From positions 1-5,342 of the forward strand of contig CAYRVF010000198.1 in NCBI GenBank assembly GCA_964427535.1: a stretch of 5,342 bases of DNA, in the 5' to 3' direction. The stretch comes from CAYRVF01 sp964427535. Lineage in GTDB: Bacteria > Chloroflexota > Ktedonobacteria > Ktedonobacterales > JADMIN01. The position numbers and the translations under genes were made by a program. Below are positions 1 to 5,185 of this stretch, piece after piece (within the stretch, counting starts at the first letter, position 1; every line of letters begins with the position of its first letter). The notes beneath the pieces were generated by a model, which had not been told where the DNA came from, did not search any database, and was given only the letters and a program-made list of their open reading frames with translations.

Positions 1-143
1 GCCGCCTGGCCGACCAGCGCCTCTTCCAGCGCGAACGTGTGGCCAAATCGCTCCGACACGGCGCGTAGCGCCCGCACCGCCTGCGTCGTGACCTCCGGAC
101 CGATGCCGTCGCCCGGCAGCACCGCTATGTGATACTCTCCCAC
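1..143 (-). CDS. leuB: 3-isopropylmalate dehydrogenase, N-terminal fragment (cut by window edge)
   Basis: LeuB oxidatively decarboxylates (2R,3S)-3-isopropylmalate with NAD+ in cytoplasmic leucine synthesis. Only the N-terminus is present. Read on the minus strand it begins MGEYHIAVLPGDGIGPEV, followed by an amphipathic helix (TTQAVRALRAVSERFGH) and then EEALVGQAA. The IAVLPGDGIGPEV block is the N-terminal signature of the beta-decarboxylating dehydrogenases. YHIAVLPGDGIGPEV and the later EALVG-AA stretch fit LeuB better than isocitrate or tartrate dehydrogenase as I remember these families. I chose the GTG at 143-141 because GGAG (153-150) lies 6 bases upstream and the length before IAVLPGDG then matches E. 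coli LeuB. An in-frame ATG at 155-153, four codons earlier, is the alternative but has no clear ribosome-binding site. A good promoter lies just upstream. Catalytic and substrate-binding residues lie outside the window, so a paralogue cannot be excluded. Confidence 0.85.
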   Translation of the reverse strand, partial: MGEYHIAVLPGDGIGPEVTTQAVRALRAVSERFGHTFALEEALVGQA

Positions 144-186
144 GATCCACTCCATCACCCGGTCGCGCAACAGCTTCGCGTGGTGA

Positions 187-216
187 ACTATACGGGGACT
201 GGCTCCGCTGGGTCAA
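187..216 (-). promoter_or_regulatory. Predicted sigma70-type promoter for leuB
   Basis: On the minus strand, TTGACC (216-211) is followed after 18 bases by TATAGT (192-187). These match the -35 and -10 consensus at 5 of 6 positions each. Transcription would start near 180, giving a leader of about 25 bases to the ATG at 155 or 37 bases to the GTG at 143. This rules out a start further upstream. The -35 overlaps the left arm of the inverted repeat 213-222/255-264, so a protein bound there could affect this promoter. Confidence 0.65.
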
Positions 217-264
217 GCGAGCAGTGCGAAGACGGCAGAGCATCCGCGCCTGTCGCTCGCTTGA
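213..264. repeat. Perfect 10-bp inverted repeat between divergent promoters
   Basis: TCAAGCGAGC at 213-222 is the exact reverse complement of GCTCGCTTGA at 255-264, with 32 bases between the arms. The left arm overlaps the leuB -35 hexamer, and the right arm lies 25 bases upstream of the -35 of the 376-1113 promoter. The element sits between the two transcription starts and is not within the main part of either predicted leader, so a DNA-level role such as a paired operator is more natural than an RNA hairpin. No regulator gene is seen nearby. Chance occurrence in GC-rich DNA remains possible. Confidence 0.5.
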
Positions 265-289
265 GCGCGGGACTCGTCTCCCACGCGGC

Positions 290-319
290 TTGACACCTGC
301 CTTCGCGTATCGGTACAGT
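290..319 (+). promoter_or_regulatory. Predicted sigma70-type promoter for the 376-1113 gene
   Basis: A perfect TTGACA (290-295) is followed after 18 bases by TACAGT (314-319), which matches TATAAT at 4 of 6 positions. The start of transcription would be near 326, leaving a leader of about 50 bases before the ATG at 376. The promoter points away from the leuB promoter, so the two form a divergent pair. Confidence 0.6.
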
Positions 320-375
320 AACGGCGTGGTACGGGGCGTCGGCGCCCCGGCGGGTGGGTAGCGGGGGAGCGTGCA

Positions 376-1113
376 ATGCGCGAGCGCACTCGGCGCAGGG
401 TCGTGGCCGAGGCCAAGAGTCATCGCGCGACGCCCGAGGAGCTGCGCGAAGCCCCGCGGCGCGTGAAGGAGCTCGAGCAAGAGCTGCTCGACATGCCGCT
501 CGGAGATGAGGCCAAGCAGGGCGAATCGCGCGAGCATCGGTACGCCCGGCTGCTCCGGCTGCGAGCCATGCGCGAGGATTTCGCCAGCGGCCGCCCGCCG
601 ATCCTGGGCGACCACGCCAACAGTCTGGTGCTCTCCGTCGTGATGACCGTCGCGTCGTTCCTGCTCTGCGCCTTCTGCGCCGGCGGTGTCTATGTCGGCC
701 TGCTCCTCCTCAACCAGAAGCCCAACCCCACCGACACCGGCGCGGCGTTCTGGCAGACGGTCGAGGCGCGCAACTACGACCAGGTGCAGGGACTGCTCTC
801 GCCCCCCGAGCGCGTCACCCTCAAGGACAACCTCGTCGCCACCGCGAACGACGCGGATGGGAGCTTCGGCTTCGTCACGAACGCGGTCATCGTCGGCCAG
901 CCGGTGATCACGACGCAATCCGCCATCATCACCTACGACGTCACGCGCGGCAGCAAGAACCGCTACAAGGTCACGCTCCAATTGGTGCTGCGCGGCGGCA
1001 CATGGCAGGTGGACAATGTCGGCGCCACCTTCGATCCGGTGCAAGCGGGCCTACCCGCCCCCAACCCAACCGTGACGCCGAGCCCCTCGCCTACGGGCAC
1101 CCCGACGCAGTAG
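376..1113 (+). CDS. Single-pass membrane protein of unknown function with a predicted extracytoplasmic NTF2/DUF4878-like domain
   Basis: I do not recognise a specific family for this 245-residue protein. Residues 1-75 are highly charged and probably helical, with a possible short coiled coil at about 18-40 (EELREAPRRVKELEQELLDM). Residues 82-112 form one long hydrophobic membrane segment. The basic N-terminal flank suggests N-in, C-out topology. Residues 120-218 look like a small alpha+beta domain: FWQTVEARNYDQVQGLLSP, then alternating strands, ending GGTWQVDNVG. That order, a helix about residues being moved or lost followed by a W-x-V/I strand near the end, is typical of DUF4878/NTF2-like domains; this is a fold guess. 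Residues 226-245 are a Pro/Thr/Ser-rich tail. The ATG at 376 is preceded by GGGGGAG (363-369) at a 6-base spacing. The gene has its own promoter and converges on the ABC operon. An envelope sensor or scaffold role would be speculation. Confidence 0.85.
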   Translation: MRERTRRRVVAEAKSHRATPEELREAPRRVKELEQELLDMPLGDEAKQGESREHRYARLLRLRAMREDFASGRPPILGDHANSLVLSVVMTVASFLLCAFCAGGVYVGLLLLNQKPNPTDTGAAFWQTVEARNYDQVQGLLSPPERVTLKDNLVATANDADGSFGFVTNAVIVGQPVITTQSAIITYDVTRGSKNRYKVTLQLVLRGGTWQVDNVGATFDPVQAGLPAPNPTVTPSPSPTGTPTQ

Positions 1114-1129
1114 CCTGGCCCTCTTCAGC

Positions 1130-1148
1130 CACCCGGCGTGCCGTGGTG
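1130..1148 (+). terminator. Hairpin just after the 376-1113 stop codon, possible terminator without U-tract
   Basis: CACCCGG (1130-1136) can pair with CCGTGGTG (1141-1148), with one bulged T at 1144 and a 4-base loop CGTG. This gives a GC-rich stem that begins 17 bases after the TAG stop. No run of T follows (the next bases are CCCGACTGCG), so it is not a classical intrinsic terminator. It could still act as a 3' end or a pause site. Confidence 0.3.
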
Positions 1149-1202
1149 CCCGACTGCGAGCGCGCGCCGCCTCCTTGACGAGATGGTCCACGCCGGGGAT
1201 TA

Positions 1203-1224
1203 CCCGCGAGCTTCAGCCCGCGGG
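1203..1224. repeat. GC-rich palindrome in the convergent intergenic region, possible shared terminator or REP-like element
   Basis: CCCGCG (1203-1208) is the exact reverse complement of CGCGGG (1219-1224), around a 10-base loop AGCTTCAGCC. For the ABC operon, transcribed leftwards, the hairpin lies about 64-85 bases beyond the stop codon at 1288, in a plausible place for a 3' end. No T-run follows on either strand. The stretch GCTTCAGC-CCGCGGGGA-GTCTC resembles GCTTGAGC-GCGGGA-CTCGTCTC at about 259-280, so this could be a degenerate copy of a dispersed GC-rich palindromic repeat. Apart from this hairpin and the one at 1130-1148, I see nothing functional in 1114-1287. Confidence 0.3.
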
Positions 1225-1287
1225 GAGTCTCTATCCGGCGAGAAGCCCCAGACACGCGGCGACAGCGCATGCCCTTCTCTATCACGA

Positions 1288-3108
1288 TCACGCCCCGCGC
1301 TTCAGCGCCTCCGCATATTGCAGCTCGTAGAGCCGCTTGTAGTAGCCGTTCGCCGCCAGCAAGTCTTCGTGCGTGCCCTCCTCCACGATGCGGCCTTTGT
1401 GCAGCACGATGATGCGATCCACATTGCGAATGGTTGAGAGCCGGTGGGCGATGATGATGGACGTCCGGCCGCGCATCAGATTCGCCAGCGCATCCTGGAT
1501 CAGCGCCTCAGTCTCCGTGTCCACGCTGCTCGTCGCCTCGTCGAGCACCAGCAGCACCTCCGGATTGAACGCGATGGCCCGCGCGAACGCCAGGAGCTGC
1601 TTCTGGCCGACCGAGAGCCCCGCGCCGCGCTCGCGCACCTCCTGATCGTACGCGTTGGGGAGGCGCTCGATGAACTTGTCGGCGTTCACGAAGCGCGCCG
1701 CCGCTCGCACCTGCTCGTCGGTGATCGACGACTCGCGCAGCCGGATATTGCTCGCGATCGTCCCGGAGAAGATAAAGGGATCCTGGAGTACGGCGCCGAT
1801 GTGACGGCGCAGCTCGCGCTGCGACACATCCCTGACGTTATGCCCGTCCAGCAGCACCTCGCCGCGCTGCACATCGTAGAACCGCGAGATGAGGCTGATG
1901 AGCGAGGTCTTGCCGGCGCCGGTGGCCCCGACGAAGGCCACGCTCTCGCCCGGCTGGATGCGGAAGCTCACACCCTTGAGCACCCAGTCGCCGGGGTTGT
2001 AGGCAAACCACACGTCGCGTAGCGCGATCTCCCCGCGCACACGCCCGAGCCGCTCGGGCCGCTCCGGGTCGGCGACCGTGATCGGCTCGTCCAGCACGCG
2101 GAAGATGCGCTCGCAGCTCGCCATGGCCGACTGCAGGATCGTGTACTTGTCGGCCAGGTCGCGCACCGGCAGGAAGAAGCGGTCCACATACTGGATGAAG
2201 GCGATGAGCGCGCCCAGCGTCAGGGTATGCGCGACCACCTGCCCGCCGCCGACCCAGATGATGAGCGCCAGGGCTGCGGCGGCGAAGAGGTTCACCGTGG
2301 GGAAGAAGAGCGAGAAGAAGAGCAGCGAGCGCATCGTCGCCGCACGGTAGTCGCGGTTCAGGTCGTCGAACATGGCGAAATTGCGCCGCTCGCGGTTGAA
2401 GAGCTGCACGACCTGCGTGCCCGAGATGTTCTCGGCGATGTTCGCATTCAGGCGCGCCAGCCGCGTCCGTATCGCGCGGAAGTTGGCCCGCATCGCGCGC
2501 TGGAAGTAGGCCGTCACGAGCAGCAACGGCGGGATGACGACGAAGACGACGAGCGCCAGCCGCCAGTTCTCCAGCAGCAGCACGACGACGATGCCCGCCA
2601 GCGTGAAGAGGTCGCCGATGAGCGGCACGGCGCCCGAGGTGAAGAGATCGTTCAGCGAGTCCACGTCGTTGGTGATGCGCGTCATCAGGCGTCCGACGGG
2701 ATTGTGGTCGAAGAAGGAGAGCGACAGGCGCTGCAGGTGGTCGAACATCGCCGAGCGCAGATCGTACATCACGCGCTGGCCCAGCACGCTCACGAGAAAC
2801 TCCTCGACATAGCGGAAGATGAACCCCACCGTCAGCACGGCGACGTACGCGACCGCCAGCAGGAATACACCGTTCGCCCGCCCCACGGCCGAGAGCCGGG
2901 CGCCGCCTACGGGATCGATGAAGCGATCGACGGCGAGCTGCGTCAGCAGGGGCGCGAGCAGGTCGACGACGACCGTCGCCAGCGCGAGGCCGAGCGCCAC
3001 CAGAAAGAGCGCGCGATACGGACGCACGTACACCCAGAGGCGGCGCACCAGCCGGGCGTCATACGCCTTGCCGAGGATCTCATCCTCCTGGAAAAATGAC
3101 TGAGACAC
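1288..3108 (-). CDS. ABC exporter half-transporter (TMD-NBD), subunit with the canonical catalytic glutamate
   Basis: This 606-residue protein is the second half of a predicted heterodimeric ABC exporter in the inner membrane (TM288/BmrD/YheH-like). An N-terminal elbow (residues 10-30, EILGKAYDARLVRRLWVYVRP) leads into six membrane segments at about 33-55, 80-100, 158-180, 182-202, 262-285 and 295-315. The nucleotide-binding domain follows from about 358: A-loop Y370, Walker A GATGAGKT (394-401), Q-loop Q442, signature LSVGQ (498-502), Walker B VLLVLDE (518-524) with catalytic E524, D-loop SSVD (527-530) and H-loop H555. Its Walker A/B would form the consensus ATP site together with LSGGQ of the partner encoded at 3118-4923. 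Its own signature deviates from LSGGQ and faces the partner's degenerate site. The GTG start has AGGGG (3119-3115) 6 bases upstream, overlapping the upstream stop codon. Length is normal for the family. The substrate (drug, lipid or peptide) cannot be told from sequence. Confidence 0.93.
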   Translation of the reverse strand: MSQSFFQEDEILGKAYDARLVRRLWVYVRPYRALFLVALGLALATVVVDLLAPLLTQLAVDRFIDPVGGARLSAVGRANGVFLLAVAYVAVLTVGFIFRYVEEFLVSVLGQRVMYDLRSAMFDHLQRLSLSFFDHNPVGRLMTRITNDVDSLNDLFTSGAVPLIGDLFTLAGIVVVLLLENWRLALVVFVVIPPLLLVTAYFQRAMRANFRAIRTRLARLNANIAENISGTQVVQLFNRERRNFAMFDDLNRDYRAATMRSLLFFSLFFPTVNLFAAAALALIIWVGGGQVVAHTLTLGALIAFIQYVDRFFLPVRDLADKYTILQSAMASCERIFRVLDEPITVADPERPERLGRVRGEIALRDVWFAYNPGDWVLKGVSFRIQPGESVAFVGATGAGKTSLISLISRFYDVQRGEVLLDGHNVRDVSQRELRRHIGAVLQDPFIFSGTIASNIRLRESSITDEQVRAAARFVNADKFIERLPNAYDQEVRERGAGLSVGQKQLLAFARAIAFNPEVLLVLDEATSSVDTETEALIQDALANLMRGRTSIIIAHRLSTIRNVDRIIVLHKGRIVEEGTHEDLLAANGYYKRLYELQYAEALKRGA

Positions 3109-3120
3109 GTCGCACCCCTA
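3106..3120 (-). promoter_or_regulatory. Intercistronic junction with ribosome-binding site overlapping the upstream stop codon
   Basis: The TAG stop of the first ABC gene (3120-3118) shares bases with AGGGG (3119-3115), the only plausible Shine-Dalgarno for the GTG start at 3108-3106, at 6-base spacing. Only 9 bases separate the genes, and no room exists for a promoter. The match to AGGAGG is modest, so translation of the second subunit probably depends on ribosomes finishing the first. This would keep the two subunits in step. Confidence 0.6.
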
Positions 3121-4923
3121 TCCCCTGTGCCAAGATGTCGAGCTCGCCTGCGGACCGGCGGTCGCATCGAGCGGCTCCTCCACCTCGTCTTCGAGCACCT
3201 CGCCCAGGAGCTGCCGCCGGTACATCGCCGCGTAGAGGCCGCTCTGCGCGAGCAGCTCCGCGTGATTGCCGCGCTCGACGATTCCTCCGTCGTCCAGCAC
3301 GATGATCTGGTCGAGGCCCTTCACGGTGGAGATGCGGTGGGCGATGACGATGGAGGTGCGGCCCTGCATGAACCCCTTCAGCTCGCGCAGGATGGTCGCC
3401 TCGGTGTGCGTATCCACGCTGGAGAGCGCGTCGTCCAGCACGAGGGTCAGCGGATCCTTGGCAACGGCCCGCCCGATGGCCGCCCGCTGCTTCTGGCCGC
3501 CCGAGAGCGTCACGCCGCGCTCGCCGATGGCCGTCTCCACCCCCTGAGGAAAGTCTTCCACATCCTTGCCGAGCTGCGAGATCCGCAGCGCTCGCTCGAG
3601 CGTCTCGGGGCCCAGGTCATCCACCCCGAAGCCCACGTTCTCGGCGATGGAGACCGAGAACAGGAACGTCTCCTGCGGGACGTAGCCGATGGCCCGCCGC
3701 AGCGCCGCCAGGGGGATCGTCCGCACGTCGTCGCCGTCGATGAGGACCGCGCCCGCCGTCGCGTCGTAGACGCGCGCCAGCAGATTCACCAGGCTCGACT
3801 TGCCGGCGCCGGTCGCCCCGACGATGCCGAGAGACGTGCCCGCCGGCACCCGCAGGTTGATGTCGTGGAGCGCCTCGCGGCCGTCGTAGGCCACACTGAC
3901 GCCGCGGAATTCGATCTCGCCGCGCTCCGGCGCCAGGGAGGGGATCGTGGCCGCTCCGTCGGCAATCGCCGGCGCGGCGTCGCGCACCTCCTCGATGCGA
4001 GTCAGCGAGGCCGCCCCCTGCTGGAAGAGGTTGACCGTCCAGCCGAGGGCGATCATCGGCCACGAGAGCGCCGCGACGTACGTGTTGAAGCGGACCAGCC
4101 GGCCTACGCTGATGCGCCCGGCAATCACGTCGAGCCCGCCGCGCCACAAGAGAATCGCGACCGCCAGCCCCGAGACGAAGAACATCGCCGGCCAGAGCAG
4201 GGAGTTCAGCCGCGCGAACGAAATGCTGCGCTCGACGTACTCCTGATTCACCGCGCGGAAGGCCTGTAGCTCGTGGTCCTCCTGCGCGTAGGCCTTGACC
4301 ACGCGAATGCCGGAGAAGTTCTCCTGCGCCCGCGCGGAGACCTCGCCGAACTGATCCTGCACGTGGCGGAAACGCTTGCGGATGCCGCCTCCGACCACGA
4401 CGAAGAGCAGCGTGATGAGGGGCATCACGCTGAGGGAGTAGAGCGCGAGCTGCCAGTCGATCTGCGCCATGGCGATGGCGGTGACGGTGAAGGCGATCGT
4501 CGTGTTGCAGAGATTGGTGAGGCCGGGCCCCAGCATCTGCCGCACCTGCGTCAGGTCGTTCGTGGCGCGAGCGACGAGATCGCCGAGCTTGTTGCGCTGG
4601 AAGTACTCCAGGTCCAGCCGTTGGAAGTGCCCGAACAGGTCCGCGCGCATCTCGTACTCGATCTGGCGCGAGACGGCGTTGATCACGAACCGGCTGCAGA
4701 ACTGGAAGACGCCCGCCCCGACGGCAATGGCGACGATGAGCAGGGCGTAGCGCGCCAGCCCGCCGACCGAGCTGCCGCGCCCGATGCCGTCGATCGCATC
4801 TTGCAACACGATCGGCGGCGCCAGCGCGATCAGATTCGCCACCAGAATGAAGCACGCGCCCAGGCCCAGCATGAGCGCGTGTCGGACGAGATACTCGCGA
4901 AATGCCCTGAAGATCGAGCGCAC
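3118..4923 (-). CDS. ABC exporter half-transporter (TMD-NBD), subunit with a degenerate catalytic site
   Basis: This 601-residue protein is the first half of the predicted heterodimeric exporter (TM287/BmrC/YheI-like). Six membrane segments lie at about 15-40, 57-82, 135-155, 158-180, 240-262 and 280-302. The nucleotide-binding domain runs from about 335: A-loop Y346, Walker A GATGAGKS (369-376), Q-loop Q417, signature LSGGQ (473-477), Walker B LTLVLDD (492-498), D-loop SSVD (501-504) and H-loop H529. The residue after the Walker B aspartate is D498 instead of the catalytic glutamate, so its own ATP site should hydrolyse slowly or not at all. Its intact LSGGQ completes the working site of the partner at 1288-3108. 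After about residue 574 there is an acidic tail (EVLEDEVEEPLD) followed by a polar end. The GTG start at 4923 has GGGGGAGGGG (4935-4926) immediately upstream. It is the promoter-proximal gene of the two-gene operon. The substrate is unknown. Confidence 0.93.
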   Translation of the reverse strand: MRSIFRAFREYLVRHALMLGLGACFILVANLIALAPPIVLQDAIDGIGRGSSVGGLARYALLIVAIAVGAGVFQFCSRFVINAVSRQIEYEMRADLFGHFQRLDLEYFQRNKLGDLVARATNDLTQVRQMLGPGLTNLCNTTIAFTVTAIAMAQIDWQLALYSLSVMPLITLLFVVVGGGIRKRFRHVQDQFGEVSARAQENFSGIRVVKAYAQEDHELQAFRAVNQEYVERSISFARLNSLLWPAMFFVSGLAVAILLWRGGLDVIAGRISVGRLVRFNTYVAALSWPMIALGWTVNLFQQGAASLTRIEEVRDAAPAIADGAATIPSLAPERGEIEFRGVSVAYDGREALHDINLRVPAGTSLGIVGATGAGKSSLVNLLARVYDATAGAVLIDGDDVRTIPLAALRRAIGYVPQETFLFSVSIAENVGFGVDDLGPETLERALRISQLGKDVEDFPQGVETAIGERGVTLSGGQKQRAAIGRAVAKDPLTLVLDDALSSVDTHTEATILRELKGFMQGRTSIVIAHRISTVKGLDQIIVLDDGGIVERGNHAELLAQSGLYAAMYRRQLLGEVLEDEVEEPLDATAGPQASSTSWHRG

Positions 4924-4958
4924 GACCCCTCCCCCGCGATGCTCACCGCAATCCGAGC

Positions 4959-4979
4959 GACGCGCGTAAGACGCGCGTC
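4959..4979. promoter_or_regulatory. Tandem ACGCGCGT palindrome in the exporter leader, candidate operator or stem-loop
   Basis: GACGCGCGT (4959-4967) and ACGCGCGTC (4971-4979) are exact reverse complements around a 3-base centre AAG. Each half contains ACGCGCGT, which is itself palindromic, and the two copies repeat with an 11-base period, about one DNA helical turn. The element lies between the predicted -10 (4991-4996) and the start codon of the exporter operon, within about 5-25 bases of the expected transcription start. This is a usual place for a repressor operator. In RNA it would form a strong 9-bp hairpin at the 5' end of the message. Which of these applies cannot be decided from sequence. 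Alternating CG-rich text makes small palindromes likely by chance, but 9+9 exact is notable. Confidence 0.5.
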
Positions 4980-4990
4980 ACACCTGTGTA

Positions 4991-5021
4991 ACTATACGCC
5001 CGACTGCTGCCGGCCTGCCAG
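4991..5021 (-). promoter_or_regulatory. Predicted promoter for the ABC exporter operon
   Basis: On the minus strand TATAGT (4996-4991) is a good -10. The best -35 is CTGGCA (5021-5016), 4 of 6 matches at a 19-base spacing, which is weak and slightly long. A poor -35 would be consistent with an activated or tightly regulated promoter. The start of transcription would be near 4984, leaving a leader of about 60 bases that contains the ACGCGCGT element. The 9 bases AACTATACG on the plus strand (4990-4998) are identical to those at the leuB promoter (186-194). Confidence 0.45.
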
Positions 5022-5123
5022 CGCCGACGCCACACGAACGCCACGCACCGAGGTCGCGTGCCCAACACGCGGCTTGTCCGTTGTACTTACGGGCGGATTG
5101 CCGCACAGGGCAAGCGACGACGG

Positions 5124-5153
5124 TTCTCAGCGCCTCAGGGCGCGACACATAGT
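5124..5153 (+). promoter_or_regulatory. Weak candidate promoter for the gene at 5186
   Basis: TTCTCA (5124-5129) and CATAGT (5148-5153) each match the consensus at 4 of 6 positions with an 18-base spacing, as in the two better promoters of this window. Transcription would start near 5160, about 26 bases before the GTG. A small hairpin (GCGCC 5130-5134 with GGCGC 5139-5143) lies within the spacer. Confidence is low because matches of this quality are common. Confidence 0.3.
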
Positions 5154-5185
5154 GGCGGTTTGGCGGTCGCTGGAGGAGAGTACTC

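Noticed and set aside
156..290. T-box or leucine attenuator leader upstream of leuB
   Set aside because: The predicted leuB leader is only about 25-37 bases. I found no T-box core sequence, no Leu-rich leader peptide and no terminator/antiterminator pair.
1114..1287. Classical intrinsic terminators between the convergent genes
   Set aside because: Hairpins exist at 1130-1148 and 1203-1224, but no T-run follows either of them on either strand, so they are listed only as low-confidence elements.
1138..1437. 99-codon plus-strand open frame across the convergent intergenic region
   Set aside because: Its downstream half is antisense to the end of the ABC gene, the composition is not protein-like, and no Shine-Dalgarno precedes it.
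2227..3099. 290-codon open frame on the plus strand, opposite the 1288-3108 ABC gene
   Set aside because: The product is dominated by Arg, Glu, Asp, His and Gln without any domain, as expected for the antisense of a GC-rich gene. The opposite strand encodes an unmistakable ABC transporter over the same bases.
3127..4269. 380-codon open frame on the plus strand, opposite the 3118-4923 ABC gene
   Set aside because: It is also a low-complexity Arg/Asp/His/Glu-rich shadow, and lies fully inside a gene with all ABC motifs intact. Lack of stops is explained by high GC at third codon positions.
3617..4855. 412-codon open frame on the minus strand in another frame of the ABC gene
   Set aside because: Its product is Arg/Gly/Ala-rich with no recognisable motif and overlaps the true frame throughout.
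4959..4979. ACGCGCGT repeats as a minimal CRISPR array
   Set aside because: The repeats are 9 bases with a 2-base separation; there are no spacers and no cas genes.
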